Under the pieces are notes generated by a model. The model searched no databases. It was not told where the DNA came from and saw nothing but the letters and a program-made list of their open reading frames with translations. From Sphagnum compactum (Eukaryota > Bryophyta > Sphagnopsida > Sphagnales), in NCBI GenBank assembly GCA_965153455.1, contig OZ234500.1:11036001-11100000 (forward strand): a stretch of 64,000 nt of DNA, written 5' to 3'. Every line of letters begins with the position of its first letter. The first letter of the stretch is position 1. Below, piece by piece: positions 59,816 to 64,000 of this stretch. A program made the translations under genes and the position numbers.

Positions 59816-62800
59816 CTAATGATGTTTCAATTTCTCCTGATTGGTAGACCCCTTCAACATGTTGTAGATCTTCATTTGTGAAGTCTTGGATCTCAGTTGC
59901 CGTGCCTCACTATGTGTAGAGACTGTCCTAGCACAAACCATCTTGGCAACCTGAAGAAGACACACCAAAATATGTCAGGATCCAGAGAAATTCTTGAGGT
60001 AAATTTTTGTGTTACCCATGTGCAAGAGCAGGCAAACACTCTTCTAGAGAACTATTTATTAATGTGCTGGACATGGTAAACAAAGGAGTACCTTGGAAGA
60101 ATGTTGTTTGGAAGGAGCCTTTGAACTGTGCTGTGATTTGGGCAACTCTGCTATCTCCTTCATTCTGGTCATTGTGACATTATGTACTCTCATCGCCTCA
60201 TTCTTCTTCAAAGAAATGTTTTTGGGCATAATCAGAGCATCACTGATTGTGGATGGCAATTTTCCAACACTCCTGTTCTCATTTGCTAAACTGTTCACAA
60301 TTGTTGCGTCTCCCTTCCCTGGAGTTGCCACATATTTCTTAGTCAACTTTCTGGTGGAGACTCTTGTGCTGCTTGGGCCTGAGTTCAGAACTAATCCTCT
60401 GCTGGAGGCTCTAGCAATTGCCTGTTCCAGAGCTCTGCTTTTTCTCTGTACTTACCTCACTGTCTTTCTTGCCCTTATTGGCAAGGATGAGTTCCACAGC
60501 CACACATACTGTAGGTGTCTGTTCACTCACCTTACTTTCTTTTTTCTTGCCCTTCAATTTGGCAGGGCTGAGTTCCACAGCCACACTACCAGTCACCTTG
60601 CTTTTCTTTTTCTTGGCATTCATGTTTGCAAGGCTGAGTTTCACAGCCATACTTCTTGTTGGCATCCCTTCACTCACATTTCTCTCCTTCTTGCCCTTCA
60701 AGTTGTCAGGGCTGAGGTCCACAGCCATAGTAGTTCTTGTAGGTGTCTCTTTACTCACCTTGCCCTCCTTCTTGCCCTCTGAGTTGGCAAGACTCTTCAT
60801 GTCAGGAAGACCAAGTTCCACAGCTTGACCTTTTGAAGGCATGCCTTCACTCTCGTCCCTCTCCTTCTTGCCCTTCCTTTTGACAGGGCAGAGTTTCACA
60901 TCCATACTTGTTGTAGGCTTCTCTTTAGTCATGTTACTATCTCCTCTCTTGCACTTCCTGTTGGCAGGGATGAGCTCTACTGCAATACTTCTTGTAGCCC
61001 TCAATTGACTTTCCTCATGCTTCTTGTTGGCAGGGCTGAATTCTATTGCCATACTTCTTGTAGCCCTCAACTGACTTTCCTCATGTTTCTTGTTGGCAGG
61101 GCTAAATTTTCTTGCAGCCCTCAACTGACCCTTCTCCTGCTTCCTGTTGCCAGGGTTGACCTCTATGAGTCTACTTGTAGGCTCCTCTGTACCCACCTTC
61201 TCCTTGCCCTTCCTGTTTGCAGGGCTGAGTTCCATAACTGGACTTTTTGAAGCCTTCTCTACACTTAACTTACTCTCTGCATTGTGCACCCTCTTGGCAG
61301 GGCTGAGTTCTATAGTCCTGCTTTTTGTGGGCTTCTCTGCAATTGCCTTACTCTCTGCCTTGCGTTTCTTGCCAGCAGTGCTGAGTGGTTTAACCATACC
61401 TTTGGTAGACTTATCTGCATTTGCCATATCCTTCAACTTGTGCTTCTTTGCACTGAACTTACTCTTCTCCTTCTTGTCCTTCCCGTTGGTAGGGCAGAGT
61501 TGTATAGCCATGCTGAATGCAGGCTTCTCTGCACTGTCCTTACCCTTCTCCTTGTCCTTCTTTTTCTCCTCCTTATCCTTCCTGTCAGTAGAGCGGAGTC
61601 CCATAGCCATGCTTATTGCAGGCTTTTCTGCACTGCCCTTACTCTTCTCCTTGTCCTTCCTGTTGGCAGGGCTGAGTCCCATGGCCATGCATACTGCAGG
61701 CTTCTCCAAACTAACCTTACTCTGTTTCTTCTTGTCCTTCATGTTTGCAGAGCTTTGTTCTATAGCGATGCTTACTGTAGGCTTTGCAGCACTGACTCTA
61801 ATCGTCCCCTTCTTACCCTTCCTGTTGGCAGGGCTGATTTCTGTAGCCATGTTTATTGTAGGCTTCTCAGCACTGATCATACTCTTCTCCTTGTTGCCCT
61901 TCCTGTTGGCAGGGCTGAGTTTCATAGCCATGCTTCTCATAGGTTTCTCTGTACTCATCTTACTCATCTTCTCCTTTTCCATCTCCCTTTTGGTGGCAGG
62001 GCTGAGTTCCATAGCCATGCTTATTGTAGGCTTCTCTGCATTCACCTGACTTTCCTTGTGCTTCTTGTTAGCAGCACCAACTTCTAATGCCATGCTTCTA
62101 GTAGGTGTCCCCGCACCTACCATACTCTCCTTCCGCTTCTTGTTGCCTGGACTGAGTTCTATTGTGATGCTTCTCCTCAGCTTCTCTGCACTCATCTTAC
62201 TCTCCTCTTTGCACTTCCTTTTGGCAGGGGTTAATTCAATCATTGTACGTTTCTCTGCACTTGCTTTACTCTCTTTATTTTTGCCCTTCCTGTTGGGAGG
62301 GCTGAGTCTGATGACCACATTTCTTGTTGGCTTCTCTGCAGCCAATTTACCCTCCTCCTTGCCATTCCTGTTAGCACTGCCTACTTTCTGTTTCTTTGAT
62401 GGCCGACCATCCTGCCACAGATGAAATATCCCAAACTTAAATCTGATATGCACAACATGTACGGACTCACTTTCTGCTGTGTTAAAACAAGTTTTGCAGT
62501 AAATCCTTAGTGTGCCTCTCAAATGAAGCCAAAATAGTTACAAGACAGGCTCAAAAGATGGCTGAGTTCCACTGCTTTGGTATTACTCCAAGTGAAACAG
62601 GTTCCATAAACTGCCTGCTGTAGGCACACAAAAACCTGTTGCCATCTTTTGTATTTACCAGTAGCAGGCAAGTAAAGACTCTTCTTTGCTATATAAACAT
62701 AAACTCACACAAGAATTATTTGCAAGAAAAAGAGAACCAAAGGACAAGAAGAGAGCTCAACCTTAATATCTGAGCTCCAGATACTTTGAAAATCATATAA

Positions 62801-63634
62801 CTTCATACTGAAAGTTGAAACCTCGAGGAAGTCAATGTCCAAGACTACAAACAGAGGAACAGCTGAATTGGAGGAATCTCCCTCTTTTATTGCTGAATCA
62901 TCAGATGCTGTCCATCGCCCATCTGTCCAGATCATCGAGGGCCTCAAATCCCATGTGTTAACTACTGCTGTATCAGCTTCCCCTGCACAGAAAGGACATC
63001 ATCAGAAGTAAAATGCTCAGTGGTGGGAATGGAGGAGGTTTTTCTGGCAGCTTTGCAGTGATTGGGAAATCATTGGACCACCATGGCTCCAGAAAATGTC
63101 TGTGTCCAGTGCATGTCCCTGGGATACACTTAGTGAAACTGGAGTCATTTGTCTTTGTCTGATGGCAAAAGTCCTGATAAAAAGACAGATGTAGCTAACC
63201 TGGAAAGAATACTGTGAGCTTGCTTATGTTGTCCTCATTTAACTCTTTCACGACACCTTCCCACCACCTGCACTCTTGAACCTCCCAAAAACTGAGACAA
63301 CTCCAAAGAACCATCTTATATAGTTTCTTGATAAGGGAGAAACAAAAGCCAATGAAAAGCACTCTTTAGAAGAATGGAATTCCAAGTGTGGAAGTTCCAT
63401 GGAGTGTGTATGAAAGGGGGTAATTTTATGCTCACACATCCTGGATGAAGGCATCAACATGGTCCCCTACAATCCAAGCTTGCAAGCTTGTGGCAATATG
63501 GTGTCGCTTCCTTGACTGTTCTTCCTTGCTGAAACTGTAGGGGTGTGCAGGTCGTATTAGCTTCCCAGAACTTGGGCAATCTGATTCCTTGGATACACAA
63601 GACAGAGGGAACCACTCCTTGATCTGGGAGCATC
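59816..63634 (-). CDS. Agenet-type domain protein with about 24 Lys-rich SPANRK repeats, 5' end missing
   Basis: Minus-strand exons 63634-63438, 63281-63200, 62982-62762, 62411-60456, 60337-60092 and 59950-59816 join in consistent phase to 945 codons including the stop. The 5' end lies upstream and may run out of the window. Exons 1-3 carry an Agenet/Tudor-like module: 'WIVGDHVDAFIQD', 'CRWWEGVVKEL', 'LTVFFPG' and 'WDLRPSMIWTDGRW', as in plant chromatin readers of the Agenet/DUF724 type. A basic stretch 'GRPSKKQKV', a probable nuclear signal, opens exon 4. Exon 4 encodes about 24 tandem repeats of 25-30 residues of the form AEKPTxSMAxELSPANRKxKKE. Exons 5-6 are basic without repeats. Likely nuclear and DNA- or histone-associated, by inference. 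The 60456 donor and 60337 acceptor are the least certain; without that splice the frame would end at 60411. Confidence 0.75.
60456..62411 (-). repeat. Coding minisatellite: about 24 repeats of roughly 80 bp
   Basis: At DNA level the repeat is seen on the plus strand as GTTGGCAGGGCTGAGTTC..AT.GCCATGCTT.TTGTAGGCTTCTCTGCACT units of about 75-100 bp over almost 2 kb. It lies within exon 4 of the minus-strand Agenet gene, and copy length stays near a multiple of three. Long plus-strand open frames (for example 61147-62049) are antisense by-products. Confidence 0.9.
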
Positions 63635-64000
63635 CTGCAGCAAGATACCCACAAACACCAGAGTTATTCATCCAATGCAGAACTTGGCATATATATTTAT
63701 GTACACATATTCAGCAAAAACACCAGACGAGTATCAGTAAAGTTCATGTGATGTACAAAATAGGTACATCCAGCACACTAGAGCTTTCAATCCAGACTCA
63801 GGACTTGCAAAGTGAGTCACAGGGAGGGACTATGTTATCAATGCGTGAATGTGTTCTCCTCTCTGCATTTCTTTACAATCAGGGTAGATATCACACCCAA
63901 ATCCTAATATTGCCTAGGTTAGGAAGGTCCTTCATGTCACCTTCCAAGTCCATCACCCATGGCATAGACAAGGAAAGTTTGAAGAAGCCTCTGACAAGAG
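63635..64000 (-). other. Probable intron or 5' part of the Agenet gene
   Basis: The exon starting at 63634 enters in phase with two bases, so at least one earlier exon must exist. None was recognised in the last 365 bases, which may be an intron. The true start is likely beyond the right edge. Confidence 0.4.

Noticed and set aside
60093-60828. Plus-strand frames of 136-229 codons with apparent membrane character
   Set aside because: Same reason: antisense to exons 4 and 5 of the minus-strand Agenet gene, which has consistent splice phases.
61147-62049. Plus-strand open frame of about 300 codons, hydrophobic Leu/Ser/Phe-rich
   Set aside because: Antisense shadow of the Lys-rich repeat exon. 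The codons for K, S, P and R read as L, F and G on the other strand, and the period of the repeat keeps the frame open. No splice sites or family support.
1-64000. tRNA, rRNA, CRISPR arrays, organelle DNA insertions
   Set aside because: Looked for tRNA-like GGTTCGAAT loops, rRNA blocks, regularly spaced short repeats with unique spacers and plastid gene frames. None found that would stand up.

Overview
The window looks like nuclear DNA of a land plant, most probably a seed-free one with swimming sperm (bryophyte, lycophyte or fern grade). The supports are plant-type interstitial telomere motifs (CCCTAAA), a plant ATL-type RING-H2 gene, an Agenet-domain gene, GT-AG introns of mostly 70-350 bp, and a nearly complete gene for the flagellar radial-spoke protein CFAP251/WDR66, which flowering plants lack. 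I cannot name the species.

Layout. 1-3.6 kb is AT-rich with degenerate short repeats, then a tandem repeat block leading into an ATL7/ATL59-like RING-H2 gene (3590-4599, 3 exons). 4.66-5.25 kb is a shrunken, collinear copy of 7.89-10.68 kb and carries a remnant of a CFAP251 exon. Between the copies lie a degenerate ~90-bp repeat array and the first exon of an LSM-domain NAA38-like gene (6.6-7.0 kb). CFAP251 follows in about 22 short exons (about 9.9-16.18 kb). A reverse-strand RHD3/SEY1-type GTPase pseudogene with at least five frameshifts follows (16.45-18.16 kb).

18.2-46.9 kb is mostly AT-rich and gene-poor. It holds one small gene on the minus strand (SFRRQGSSGL-motif protein, 29.0-29.36 kb), several tandem arrays (28.8, 32.2, 39.9, 44.6 kb), diverged dispersed repeats, a dead LINE reverse transcriptase (40.93-41.98 kb) and two copies of a Tourist/PIF-Harbinger-like MITE, one of them inserted inside the dead LINE.

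The right end is gene-dense again. A two-RRM hnRNP with a long Gly/Tyr-rich tail lies on the minus strand (46.96-48.72 kb). A complete 14-exon Notchless (NLE1/Rsa4) gene, with a telo-box cluster just upstream, lies on the plus strand (52.6-57.2 kb). A minus-strand gene (59.8 to at least 63.63 kb) encodes an Agenet-type domain followed by about 24 lysine-rich 'SPANRK' repeats; it continues towards or past the right edge.

The genes do not form a pathway or operon. Common themes are chromatin, RNA and ribosome biogenesis (Agenet protein, hnRNP, Notchless), protein modification (RING E3, NAA38-like) and sperm motility (CFAP251). The most unusual items are the Agenet/Lys-rich repeat protein, the MITE-in-LINE nesting, and the collapsed duplication carrying a CFAP251 exon. 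No tRNA, rRNA or CRISPR was seen.
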